A DNA stretch of 64,000 nt, from positions 311,545 through 375,544 of the forward strand of contig JASEFU010000001.1 of NCBI GenBank assembly GCA_030018455.1, given 5' to 3'. Below, in pieces: positions 1-8,167 of the stretch. How positions within the stretch are numbered: position 1 is the stretch's first letter; each line of letters begins with the position of its first letter. Position numbers and translations under genes: made by a program. Under the pieces are notes generated by a model. The model worked only from the letters and a program-made list of their open reading frames with translations, was not told where the DNA came from and did not search any database. The stretch is from Dehalococcoidia bacterium. GTDB taxonomy: Bacteria; Chloroflexota; Dehalococcoidia; DSTF01; JALHUB01.

Positions 1-12
1 TTAGTTGAGGAC

Positions 13-255
13 ATGGTGGACTCAAGAGATACAGTCGTACCCCTGGGTGCGCTGCTTCCCGGACAAAGAGGGACAATTGTCAATCTTTCCGGCGGCAGGG
101 CCTTTGTCTCCCGCTGTCTGGCGCTGGGTTGCACGCCGGGCACGCGGGTAAGAATGGAGCGGAACAACGGCCGTGGGCCGGTGATCGTAGTCGTGCGGGG
201 AGCGCGCCTGGCCCTGGGACGCGGCGAGGCGATGCGCGTCCAGGTGACGAGATAG
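13..255 (+). CDS. feoA: FeoA ferrous iron transport accessory protein
   Basis: This 80-residue protein matches the small SH3-like FeoA family in length and pattern, with an N-terminal PLGALLPGQ segment, a central LGCTPGTRV turn and a C-terminal ALGRGEAMRV strand. FeoA proteins are cytosolic and are thought to bind the FeoB GTPase and promote Fe(II) import. The ATG is preceded by a GAGG Shine-Dalgarno element at the very start of the window. The stop lies 10 bases before feoB, so the two are almost certainly cotranscribed. The promoter, and any Fur or other iron-responsive operator, would lie upstream and cannot be seen. Confidence 0.9.
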   Translation: MVDSRDTVVPLGALLPGQRGTIVNLSGGRAFVSRCLALGCTPGTRVRMERNNGRGPVIVVVRGARLALGRGEAMRVQVTR

Positions 256-265
256 GGAGCCGGGC

Positions 266-2473
266 ATGAGCGAAAAGGAGCGGAGCCAGAGCCGCGGCCG
301 GCGCCGCGCGCTCGGCGGACTGGCGTTGCTCGGTTTGCTAGGGCTGGCCCGGCGCCGCCGTGACCATCGCCGCGACGACCATCCTGACGAAGACTGGCGC
401 GCGCCTGCCGGCCATAAGGAGCGTCGCTCGGGCCACGGAATCCGGAGCCGTCTCGAGGGCCACGAGACCAGGCGCGGCCGGCCGCTGACGGTTGCCCTCG
501 CTGGGGCGCCCAACACGGGCAAGAGCACCGTCTTCAATGCCCTGACCGGCCTGCGACAGCACGTGGGCAACTGGCCGGGAAAGACGGTGGAGCGGAAGAC
601 GGGAATATGCCAGCGCGACGGCACCCTCTTCTCTATCGTTGACTTGCCCGGCAGCTACGGTCTCACGGCGCACTCTCTGGAGGAGGAGATAGCCCGCGAC
701 TTCCTCGCCAAGGAGAGGCCGGACGTGGTCGTGGCCGTTGTCGACGCCTCGAGCCTCGAGCGCAATCTCTACCTGGTCTGCGAGCTGCTTCAGCTTGGCG
801 TGCCCATGGTCGTGGCCCTCAACATGATGGATGTTGCCCGCAGTAACGGCCTCGAAGTAGACAGCGAGGCGCTGGAGCGGACGCTGGGGGTACCCGTCGT
901 GCCCATGGTGGCGCGAAACGGCCAGGGGGTATCGCAACTGCTGGAGGCGATAGCGGCCGCCCCCGGAGCGGCGAAGAAGGCCGACGCTGCCGGCCCGGGA
1001 CTGGACCCGGCAACCGAACGACTGGTGACCGACCTCGACGCTCTGCTTCCGCCTGAACTCCGTCTCTCCTATCCGCGCCGCTGGGCCCTCGTAAAATTGC
1101 TCGAGGGCGACCCGGCGATGAGGAAGACGTTGAAGAAGACCGGCCCGCGTGACGTATGGGAACAGGTTGAAGGCATCCTCCAGCAGCACGAGCAGGCCGT
1201 CCTTGAGATAGCCGGCGGTCGCTATGACTGGGCCGCCAAGACCTACCAGCGGGCAGTGGGGCGGCCCTCGGGAGAGCGCGTCTCCCCCGGGGAGTGGGCG
1301 GACCGTCTCCTTACCCATCCTCTGGGCGGGGTCATTGCCTTCGTGGCCATGGTCTTCGTCATCTATTGGCTCATGTTCAGCGTGGCCGCGCCCGTGCAGG
1401 GCTGGCTGGATGAGAATGTAGTGGCCAGGACCGCCGGCGGGCTGGAAGACGCTCTCAGCGGCTGGCCGGACTGGACGGTGAGCCTTCTCGCCGACGGCGT
1501 TATCAGCGGTGTCGGCCTGGTGCTGACGTTCATTCCCATTTTGGCGGTGCTGTTCCTCGCCCTGGCCGTCCTCGAGGACGTCGGATACATGGCGCGGGCG
1601 GCGTTCGTCATGGACCGGTTCATGCACATTATAGGTCTGAGAGGCAAATCGTTTTTGCCCCTTTTCATCGGCTGGGGATGTAACGTGCCGGCGATCACGG
1701 GCAGCCGCATTATCGAGTCGCCGTCGGCCCGTCTGACGACCATCCTGATAGCGCCGCTGGTTCCCTGCGCCGCGCGCATGGTGGTGATAGCGCTGTTCAC
1801 GGCCGCCTTCTTCCGCGGCGCAGCGGCCCTGGTCTCGTGGAGCATGGTGATGGTCAACCTGGCGGTCCTGGCCCTCGCGGCCCTGTTCATCAGCCGCTTT
1901 GTTTTCCGGGGGCAGGAGTCCTCCTTCATCATGGAGCTTCCACGTTACCACACGCCGAACGTGAGGACGGTCCTCCTGGCGGCGTGGGAGCGCGTGCGGC
2001 GGTTCGTGACGCTTGCGGGGACGGTCATCCTGTTCATGTCCGTCGTCGTGTGGGCCTTCTCAAACTTCCCCAGCGACGACATCGCGGACAGCGCCCTGGG
2101 GTACGTCGGCCGCGGCCTGGAGCCTCTCGGCGGGCTGATGGGGCTCGACTGGCGGATGATGGTGGCGCTGCTCACGAGCTTTGTCGCCAAGGAGCAGACG
2201 ATCGCCACCCTGGGGGTGATACTCGGCACGGGCGAGAATGGCGGTGCAGCGCTGGAGACCAGCCTGACCGACATCATGGTGCCGGCGGCTGCGGTGTCTT
2301 TCATCGCCCTGCAGATGCTGTTCATACCGTGTGTCGCTGCGGTGGCGGCGATCCGCCAGGAGACGCGGAGTTGGCGCTGGACGGGCGCCGCCGTGGGCTA
2401 CATGCTGGTGGTCTCTTTCGTGGTGGCGACGATTATTTACCAGTCTGCCCGGCTACTGGGCGTGGGGGTGTAG
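266..2473 (+). CDS. feoB: FeoB ferrous iron transporter with basic N-terminal extension
   Basis: This 735-residue protein is the Fe(II) permease of the Feo system. It has a cytosolic G domain (G1 GAPNTGKST at residues 80-88, G3 DLPG at 126-129, G4 NMMD at 186-189) followed by a polytopic membrane region from about residue 350, with the FeoB-type GWGCNVPAI stretch near residue 470. Most FeoB proteins begin at or just before the G1 strand. Here about 75 extra residues precede it, rich in Arg, His and Asp with a short hydrophobic patch at 17-28. The gene follows feoA by 10 bases and its stop directly abuts the feoC start, so translation is probably coupled. The family assignment is secure; the role of the extension is unknown. 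Confidence 0.95.
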   Translation: MSEKERSQSRGRRRALGGLALLGLLGLARRRRDHRRDDHPDEDWRAPAGHKERRSGHGIRSRLEGHETRRGRPLTVALAGAPNTGKSTVFNALTGLRQHVGNWPGKTVERKTGICQRDGTLFSIVDLPGSYGLTAHSLEEEIARDFLAKERPDVVVAVVDASSLERNLYLVCELLQLGVPMVVALNMMDVARSNGLEVDSEALERTLGVPVVPMVARNGQGVSQLLEAIAAAPGAAKKADAAGPGLDPATERLVTDLDALLPPELRLSYPRRWALVKLLEGDPAMRKTLKKTGPRDVWEQVEGILQQHEQAVLEIAGGRYDWAAKTYQRAVGRPSGERVSPGEWADRLLTHPLGGVIAFVAMVFVIYWLMFSVAAPVQGWLDENVVARTAGGLEDALSGWPDWTVSLLADGVISGVGLVLTFIPILAVLFLALAVLEDVGYMARAAFVMDRFMHIIGLRGKSFLPLFIGWGCNVPAITGSRIIESPSARLTTILIAPLVPCAARMVVIALFTAAFFRGAAALVSWSMVMVNLAVLALAALFISRFVFRGQESSFIMELPRYHTPNVRTVLLAAWERVRRFVTLAGTVILFMSVVVWAFSNFPSDDIADSALGYVGRGLEPLGGLMGLDWRMMVALLTSFVAKEQTIATLGVILGTGENGGAALETSLTDIMVPAAAVSFIALQMLFIPCVAAVAAIRQETRSWRWTGAAVGYMLVVSFVVATIIYQSARLLGVGV

Positions 2474-2752
2474 ATGCTGAAGAAGGCGCTTGATCTCATC
2501 GCCAAAGGGCGCGCCTCGTCGCTCGACGAGCTGGCGGCGGAGCTGGAGTTGCCGTCGCTCCTGGCGGAGCAACTGGTGGAACGTCTGGTAGAAAACGGCT
2601 ACCTCACGGAAGTCGACGCCGGCGAGGCGCTGAAGTCGGGCTGCGCCGGCTGCTCGCTGCGGTCCTGGTGCGAAGGGAGGACGAGCAGCCGGCTCTGGGA
2701 AGTGACGCCGAAAGGCATGGCCGCCGTAGCTGAATCCGGCCCCGCCCGCTGA
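2474..2752 (+). CDS. feoC: FeoC-like winged-helix Fe-S protein
   Basis: This 92-residue protein begins at the base after the feoB stop codon. Residues 1-50 look like the FeoC winged-helix (LDELAAELELP, then a recognition-like helix). A CAGCSLRSWC segment at about 56-65 supplies a C-x2-C-x5-C set. FeoC proteins usually carry a Cys-rich wing that binds an Fe-S cluster and are thought to regulate FeoB or its turnover. Only three cysteines are visible here, one fewer than in the enterobacterial proteins, so a fourth ligand would have to be non-Cys or come from a partner. The assignment rests on position, size and the Cys wing. Confidence 0.8.
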   Translation: MLKKALDLIAKGRASSLDELAAELELPSLLAEQLVERLVENGYLTEVDAGEALKSGCAGCSLRSWCEGRTSSRLWEVTPKGMAAVAESGPAR

Positions 2753-2882
2753 CCCGCGCGTCCGCCCGCGCCGGAAGGGCTGCCCGACGCGACGCGCTGT
2801 TCCCCCTTCCTCCCCAAGACGCTGCGCCCAAACCGGGCCATCCACCCGGAATCTGTCTTCTCGCGCGTGGCCGGGCCCCAGA

Positions 2883-3797
2883 CTAGCGCATGGAGCCGCG
2901 CAGGCGGGGGTCGAAGATGTCGCGCATGGCGTCGCCGAGCATGTTGAAGGAGAGGACGGTGAAGCTGATGGCGGCGCCGGGGAAGGTGGCCATCCAGGGC
3001 GCGTGCTCGAAGTAGGCGCGAGCGTCCCCGCTGAGGTCGGCGCCCCAGGAAGGCGTGGGCGGCGGCAGTCCCAGTCCGAGGAAGCTGAGGGCGGCGCTGA
3101 GGAGAGCGATAGCGGGGATCATGATGCTTATGATAACGATGAGGGGCGCCACGACCTGGGGAAAGATGTGGCGGAACATGATGCGCGCCTGCGATGCGCC
3201 GATCACGCGCGCCGCTTCTACGTAGGCGTTGTTCTTCTCCGATAAGACGGAGCCCCTGATGACCCTCGACGTGCCGGGGATCACGCCGATTGTCAGGGCG
3301 ATTATCAGCGTCCTCGGCGAAGGGCCGAGAACGGCGGAGATTATAAGCAGGAGGATGAGACCGGGGAACGCCAGCCAGGCGTCGACGATGCGCTGCATCA
3401 ACGCATCGACAAATCCTCCGAGGTAGCCGGAGACAACGCCGATAACGGTGGCGATCGCGACGCCGAGAAAGACGGAGGTGAGCCCTATCGCCAGCTCGTA
3501 CCTCGTGGCCTCGATGACTCGGCTCAGGATGTCGCGGCCGAGCCGGTCAGTGCCGAACGGGTGGGCCAGCGTGGGCGAATGGAGGAGGGGAAAGTCCTGG
3601 TTGGTCGGGCTGTAGGGCGCGATCCAGGGGGCGAAGACGGCAGTGAACAGGAGAAGCACGACCCCGATAAGTCCCAAGAAGCCCAGCGGGTGGTGGCGCA
3701 GCCTGAGAAGAAACCAGACGAGCGCCGACCGCTCCGGGGGCAGGACCTCCCGCGCTTCCAGGGTCTCAGCCTCAACTGCCATGTCTCGCTCCATCAC
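2883..3797 (-). CDS. Dipeptide/oligopeptide-type ABC permease, DppC-like
   Basis: This 304-residue integral membrane protein is of the DppC/OppC class. A short cytosolic N-terminus leads to a first membrane helix (LGFLGLIGVVLLLFTAVF), then the periplasmic SPTNQDFPLLHSPTLAHPFGTD segment typical of the family (TDRLGRDILSRV follows), and four or five more helices with an EAARVIGASQ EAA loop that would contact the ATPase. The start overlaps the stop of the DppB-like gene by four bases (ATGA), so the two are translationally coupled. No ATPases or peptide-binding protein lie beside the pair, so they are either encoded elsewhere or shared. The transported substrate cannot be inferred. Confidence 0.9.
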   Translation of the reverse strand: MMERDMAVEAETLEAREVLPPERSALVWFLLRLRHHPLGFLGLIGVVLLLFTAVFAPWIAPYSPTNQDFPLLHSPTLAHPFGTDRLGRDILSRVIEATRYELAIGLTSVFLGVAIATVIGVVSGYLGGFVDALMQRIVDAWLAFPGLILLLIISAVLGPSPRTLIIALTIGVIPGTSRVIRGSVLSEKNNAYVEAARVIGASQARIMFRHIFPQVVAPLIVIISIMIPAIALLSAALSFLGLGLPPPTPSWGADLSGDARAYFEHAPWMATFPGAAISFTVLSFNMLGDAMRDIFDPRLRGSMR

Positions 3798-4756
3798 GCG
3801 TACCGAATGCGGGGGTCAAACCAGACGTAGGCCACGTCGATGCCGAGGTTGACCAGCGAGTAGACCACCGCCATAAGGATCACAATGGCCTGCACGCCGA
3901 GATAGTCGCGGCCCAGGATCGATTCGAGAGTGAAGAGCCCGATGCCGGGAAGGGCGAATATGGACTCGATGATGACGGTCCCGCCCAGCAGGCCGCCGAT
4001 CTGAAGCCCGATCACGGTGACGACGGGAATCAGGCCGTTCTTGAGGACGTGCCGCCACACTATCGTCGTCTCCCGTAGACCCTTCGACCAGGCGGTGCGG
4101 ATGTAGTCCTGCCGCAGGACTTCGAGGACGGAGGAGCGGGTGAGACGCATGATGCCGGCCGCTCCCGGGATGCCCATGGCGAGGGCGGGCAGCGCGAACT
4201 GCTGCAGGTTCTTCGACGGGTCGTCGAAGAACGACACCCTGCCGAAGGGCGGCGTCCAGTTGAACCAGATGGCGGGGAGTAAGATGAACAAGGTGCCTAG
4301 CCAGAAGACAGGGATCGATAAGCCGAAGACGGCAGTTGTCCGCGTTACGTAGTCGAGGATGGTGTTGGGACGGATGCCTGATATTACTCCGGCCGGAATC
4401 GCGATCAGCACCATTATGATCATGGTCATGACCATGAGCTGGAAGGTAATGGGCAGGCGCTGCGCGAGTTCGTCGCGGACGGGGGTGCGATGGAAGTAGG
4501 ACTTGCCGAAGTCGCCTCTGAGGAGTCCCCCTACCCACTCGCCGTACTGTCCGAAGGGGGGCTTCCAGTCAAACAGCGGCTCATCGAGGCCGTACAGGTG
4601 GCGGAACTCGGCGAGCGATTCCTCGGTGGCGTTGGTGCCAAGTGCAACCTGAGCGACGTCACCGGGCACCATGCGCATGATGATGAACGTTATGAGCGAG
4701 ACGCCAATCAACACGGGAACAAGATAGATGAGACGGCGTATGATGTACTGGGTCAC
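3794..4756 (-). CDS. Dipeptide/oligopeptide-type ABC permease, DppB-like
   Basis: This 320-residue permease has the DppB/OppB signature. The N-terminus (QYIIRRLIYLVPVLIGVSL) forms the first membrane helix, followed by a periplasmic loop (GLDEPLF..QYGEWVGGLLRGDFGKSY) and further helices with an EVLRQDYIRTAWSKGL EAA loop, ending in DVAYVWFDPRIRYA. It would pair with the DppC-like protein downstream as the channel of a peptide, nickel or similar solute importer. The start is GTG. The gene sits 70 bases below the double CaiB gene on the same strand, so all three may share a transcript. This is the first permease of what would normally be a five-gene operon. Confidence 0.9.
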   Translation of the reverse strand: MTQYIIRRLIYLVPVLIGVSLITFIIMRMVPGDVAQVALGTNATEESLAEFRHLYGLDEPLFDWKPPFGQYGEWVGGLLRGDFGKSYFHRTPVRDELAQRLPITFQLMVMTMIIMVLIAIPAGVISGIRPNTILDYVTRTTAVFGLSIPVFWLGTLFILLPAIWFNWTPPFGRVSFFDDPSKNLQQFALPALAMGIPGAAGIMRLTRSSVLEVLRQDYIRTAWSKGLRETTIVWRHVLKNGLIPVVTVIGLQIGGLLGGTVIIESIFALPGIGLFTLESILGRDYLGVQAIVILMAVVYSLVNLGIDVAYVWFDPRIRYA

Positions 4757-4826
4757 CTGCTATACCCCCACCCCAGGGACTCCCGTGTTCTCGCAGCCGC
4801 TAACATACTAAATCCCGGCTCTGTGT

Positions 4827-7187
4827 TCAAGGATCAGCCGCGATATCCGCGCCCGCTATTACGACACGACGCGAAATCAAGTCCTCGATACGGCCTCTAT
4901 CGATGCCGAACGCGAGGAGGACCTCGCGGCTGTGCTGTCCGAGGAGCGGCGCCGGCCGCTCGAGCCGCATGCGGTGACGCTTCCACTTGACGATACGCCC
5001 GGTCTGACGGACAGGCCCGTTCACGGGATGCTCCGTCTCCCACCAGAGGTCGTTTGCCTTCAGGTGCCCGTCGTCGAAAAGGTCGCCGATGGCCAGGCAG
5101 GGCGCGGAGGGCACGCCGGCGGCGACCAGGTCTTTGACAGCCTCCTGCCGACAACGCATCGAGAAGAACCGCTCCAGCCCGGCCGCGACCTCGCCATGCA
5201 GGGGCGCGTCCAGCAGATTACGCGCGTTATGTCCAGTTCCGGCGGGAAGGGCTGCTCCCGCCTGCATGCCGAGAGCTTCGGCCTGGGCCTCCGTGCTGAC
5301 GGCGAGGAAGAGCCATCCGTCCGAGCACTGATAGGCGCGGTAGACGGCGGAGACGCCGAGGAGGTCGGGGCCGCCCGGAGGGTCGGCGGGCCTGCCCTCG
5401 TAGCGGATGAACTCGCCTGCCTGCGCCGCCATCGCCGCCGCCGCGAGCGACGTTTCGATGAGCTGTCCGCGTCCCGTTCGCTCCCTGGCGTACAGGGCGG
5501 CGGCCACCCCATAGGCCGCCACGAGCGCGCCGACGAAATCGCACACGGCGATCTGGTGGTAAACAGGCTCCTCTCCCTCGCCTCCCTGCGCCCGCATGAG
5601 GCCGGAGCGCGCCTGCAGGAGCGGGTCGAAGCCGGGGCGGCCGGCCATCGGCCCCGAGGAGCCAAAGGGGGTGCTGGAGCAGCAGATGATGCGCGGGTTT
5701 ATCGCGCTCAGCGTCTCGTAGTCGATGCCGAGCCGCTTGAGGACGCCGGCGCGGAAGTTGTCGGTGACCACGTCGGCCTTCCGCACGAGGTCGTAGAAGA
5801 GCGCCTTCCCCTCGTCGCTCTTCAGATCGAGCGCGAGCCCGCGCTTCCCGCGGTTCACGCCCAGGAAGCCGAGGCCGAAGACGCGCCAGGGATCGCCATC
5901 CGGAGATTCGATCTTGATGACGTTCGCGCCCAGGTCGGAGAGGAGCATCGCGTTGTACGGTCCGGCGTAGATGGTGCCGAGGTCGAGCACGGTGACGCCC
6001 TCCAGAGGCGCGGCGCCGTCGCGCGATGGGGACGCGGACATGGGAAGCGCTCCGGGCGCGTGGGAGGCGAGCGCATCGAGCACCTCCCTCGTATGCTGGC
6101 CGAGAAGAGGCGCGGGCCCGCGGATGGCGCTGCCCTCCATTCTGAGGGGGACGCCGATCTGTACCGTCGGGCCCACTTCGGGGTCGACTATCTCCGCGCG
6201 CATGCCGTTATGGATGGTCTGCGGGTCGTTCAGGAAGTCGTCGCGGGTGGCGACAGGCGCGACCGGCACGTCGGCCGCCTCCAGCAGATCGAGCCAGTGC
6301 CGGCGCGGCCTGGAGGCGAAAATGGACTCGATGCGGGATGACAGTTCCTGACGGTCTTCGGGAACGGGGATGCCGACAGGCGCGCCCTCGAAGCGGGGGT
6401 CGGCCAGGTATTCTTCGAGACCGGCCGCAAGGGCGAACTTCGCCCAGAAGGGCGGGGTAAGAGCGCCGAGCATGAGCCATTCGCCGTCGGCCGCCCGGTA
6501 GACGCGATAGGTTGGGAAGGGCCCTCTCGGGTCGCCGCGGCCGGCGAGACGCATGATCTCGATAGCTCCCAGCGGCAGGACGTAGGAGCTGGTCTGAAGG
6601 GCAAAGGCGCCGCCGAGGCCGGAGACTTCGATGTAGTCGCCGCGGCCGCTGCGGTAACGGTCGAAGAGGGTGGCGGCGATGGCTCCGGCGGCGAGTATGC
6701 CTGCGGCGTAGGAAGCGATCGGCGTCACAAGGTAGACGGGGTTGTCGCGGTACGACCACTGGGCGCCGGAGATGCCGCTGACGGCGGCGAGAAGGGCGTC
6801 GTCGGGCGGGAGGTCTGCCCAGGGGCCGCGCGACCCGTAGAGGGGCATGGCGCAGTACACGAGCGACGGGTTGGCGGCAGAGAGACGCCGGTAGTCGATG
6901 CCGAGGGGCCGCGTCTGTTTGGGCAAGAGGTCTATGATGACCGCGTCGGCGGTGGCGGCGAGCTGTCGGGCGAGGCGTCGGTCTGCGCGCTCCGTCAGGT
7001 CGAGGACGATGCCGCGCTTGCTGCGGTTGAGCACGTGGAAGGCGGGCCTGCCGCGGGCGCGGTCTCCGGCGGGCGGCTCGACCTTGACGACGTCGGCACC
7101 CTGCTCGGCGAGGAGCATGCCGGCGTAGGGCCCGGCGGTGCCCTGGCTGAAGTCGATTACGCGGATGCCTTCGAGAGCGCCTGCCAT
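4827..7187 (-). CDS. Tandem double-domain CaiB/BaiF (family III) CoA-transferase
   Basis: Family III CoA-transferases move CoA between carboxylic acids and are usually about 400 residues long. This 786-residue protein contains two full copies in one chain. Copy 1 covers about residues 1-375 (VIDFSQGTAGPYAGMLLAEQGADVVKVEPP to PLLGQHTREVL). Copy 2 covers about 390-755 (VTVLDLGTIYAGPYNAMLLSDLG to PLLGQHSREVL). Each copy has the GSRGP/GSSGP turn followed by an Asp-containing helix (PPDDALLAA in copy 1, GFDPLLQARSG in copy 2), where the family keeps its acylated Asp. Copy 2 is the better match, so copy 1 may be partly degenerate. The native enzyme is an interlocked dimer, so a fusion could form that dimer within one chain. 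Confidence 0.9.
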   Translation of the reverse strand: MAGALEGIRVIDFSQGTAGPYAGMLLAEQGADVVKVEPPAGDRARGRPAFHVLNRSKRGIVLDLTERADRRLARQLAATADAVIIDLLPKQTRPLGIDYRRLSAANPSLVYCAMPLYGSRGPWADLPPDDALLAAVSGISGAQWSYRDNPVYLVTPIASYAAGILAAGAIAATLFDRYRSGRGDYIEVSGLGGAFALQTSSYVLPLGAIEIMRLAGRGDPRGPFPTYRVYRAADGEWLMLGALTPPFWAKFALAAGLEEYLADPRFEGAPVGIPVPEDRQELSSRIESIFASRPRRHWLDLLEAADVPVAPVATRDDFLNDPQTIHNGMRAEIVDPEVGPTVQIGVPLRMEGSAIRGPAPLLGQHTREVLDALASHAPGALPMSASPSRDGAAPLEGVTVLDLGTIYAGPYNAMLLSDLGANVIKIESPDGDPWRVFGLGFLGVNRGKRGLALDLKSDEGKALFYDLVRKADVVTDNFRAGVLKRLGIDYETLSAINPRIICCSSTPFGSSGPMAGRPGFDPLLQARSGLMRAQGGEGEEPVYHQIAVCDFVGALVAAYGVAAALYARERTGRGQLIETSLAAAAMAAQAGEFIRYEGRPADPPGGPDLLGVSAVYRAYQCSDGWLFLAVSTEAQAEALGMQAGAALPAGTGHNARNLLDAPLHGEVAAGLERFFSMRCRQEAVKDLVAAGVPSAPCLAIGDLFDDGHLKANDLWWETEHPVNGPVRQTGRIVKWKRHRMRLERPAPLLGQHSREVLLAFGIDRGRIEDLISRRVVIAGADIAADP

Positions 7188-7309
7188 GTCGCGATACGGG
7201 AGTGAGCCGTGTCGGGGCGGGAAGCCGGGGGCCGCCCACAGCGCAATGATATCGCAGGCGGGCTGTAATGGGGAAACGGGCCGACGGCGGGAAGGGCTGT
7301 CGCGGAATA

Positions 7310-7343
7310 GAAGACGCCGCCCGGCGAGCCGCGCGGCGTCTTC
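7310..7343. repeat. 11-bp inverted repeat in the leader region of the double CaiB gene
   Basis: Arms at 7310-7320 (GAAGACGCCGC) and 7333-7343 are perfectly complementary around a 12-base loop. No T-tract follows on either strand, so it is a poor intrinsic terminator. It lies about 120 bases upstream of the CoA-transferase start at 7187, between that gene and a possible minus-strand -10 at 7574-7579. It could be a leader hairpin. The rest of 7188-7708 holds no credible gene. Confidence 0.5.
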
Positions 7344-7573
7344 GCTCTTCCCAGGGCCGGTCGACGCGAACCGGTCCCTTTTCCTCAGGCCAGGTGGGCG
7401 GGTAAAGGCAGAGCGGGCCGTCCTTTCAGCTCAGATGAGGCGGTGAAGCGGGCAGGCGGCGACGAGGGCCGCGCGATCGCGGAGACAGGAGGGAAGATCC
7501 CGAAGAGCGACAGCGCCACCATCTGTCGCGGCTCCCCCTTAGCCAGGCCACAAGAAGGCCGAAAGACGGGACG

Positions 7574-7579
7574 ATTATA
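7574..7579 (-). promoter_or_regulatory. Possible -10 box (TATAAT) for minus-strand transcription
   Basis: Read on the minus strand this is a perfect TATAAT, but the hexamer 17 bases upstream (TAGCAC) is a poor -35. If used, it would give a leader of nearly 400 bases before the CoA-transferase start at 7187, containing the inverted repeat at 7310-7343. Confidence 0.3.
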
Positions 7580-7652
7580 CACGGGGGATAGTTAACGTGC
7601 TAGGGGTTGGGGCGCCTTTTTTCGGGATTTCGTGGAAGCACGGGGCTGTTCG

Positions 7653-7682
7653 TTGACGGGTGGGGCGCGCTTAGGCTACCAT
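7653..7682 (+). promoter_or_regulatory. Promoter of tRNA-Val(UAC)
   Basis: TTGACG at 7653-7658 and TACCAT at 7677-7682 are separated by 18 bases. Transcription would begin about 20 bases before the tRNA 5' end at 7709. Spacing and position fit a stable-RNA promoter, although the -10 is only moderate. Confidence 0.55.
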
Positions 7683-7708
7683 TGCAAATGGCCGCTTGGG
7701 AAGTATCG

Positions 7709-7785
7709 GGGCGATTAGCTCAGCTGGTCAGAGCGTCTGTTTTACACACAGAAGGTCGCAGGTTCGAGTCCTGCATCGCCCACCA
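7709..7785 (+). tRNA. tRNA-Val (anticodon UAC)
   Basis: All four arms fold. The acceptor is GGGCGAT with ATCGCCC, the D stem is GCTC/GAGC, the anticodon stem is TCTGT/ACAGA around loop TTTACAC with anticodon TAC at 7743-7745, and the T stem is GCAGG/CCTGC around TTCGAGT. The discriminator is A and the CCA end is encoded at 7783-7785. It reads valine GTA and wobble codons. Confidence 0.95.
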
Positions 7786-8167
7786 AGTCCATCCTCCGCA
7801 AGCCCACGTTCGGGGTTGCTCATAACAAAGGCCCTCCAGCGAGGATCGGAGCCAGCCCGCCCGTCGGGGTATCTCCTATCACCCTGGTGGCAAGGGCACG
7901 TACAGCCACCGCCAGTCCGATTTGTCAGCGGCGAGTCGAGCAGCCGCCCGACGGGCCCCAGCGTCGGCGCATCTGAAATTTGACGGTTCGCGCAGGGCAC
8001 GAGCATAATTGAATAGTCACAGTTTTGAAATGACATTTTGCGCGGGCGTGCTATGACAACTTCGGACGGCGTTCCCACTCAAGCCGCCGCAGCCCGAAGC
8101 GCCGGGCGCCCCCCGCCGCTAATCGCCCCGCCCTGTTGCCGCGGGTCCCGCTAGCGAAAGCAGGAAC
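7786..8167. other. Intergenic stretch between tRNA-Val and the histidine kinase
   Basis: No coding frame is convincing here. The last 150 bases are AT-richer than their surroundings. A possible plus-strand promoter for the kinase is ATGACA at 8030-8035 and TATGAC at 8052-8057, 16 bases apart, but the -35 is weak. No riboswitch or tRNA fold was recognised. Confidence 0.4.

Noticed and set aside
338-1951. Long minus-strand open frame opposite feoB
   Set aside because: Typical GC-driven shadow frame with many His and Arg and no motifs; feoB is unambiguous on the other strand.
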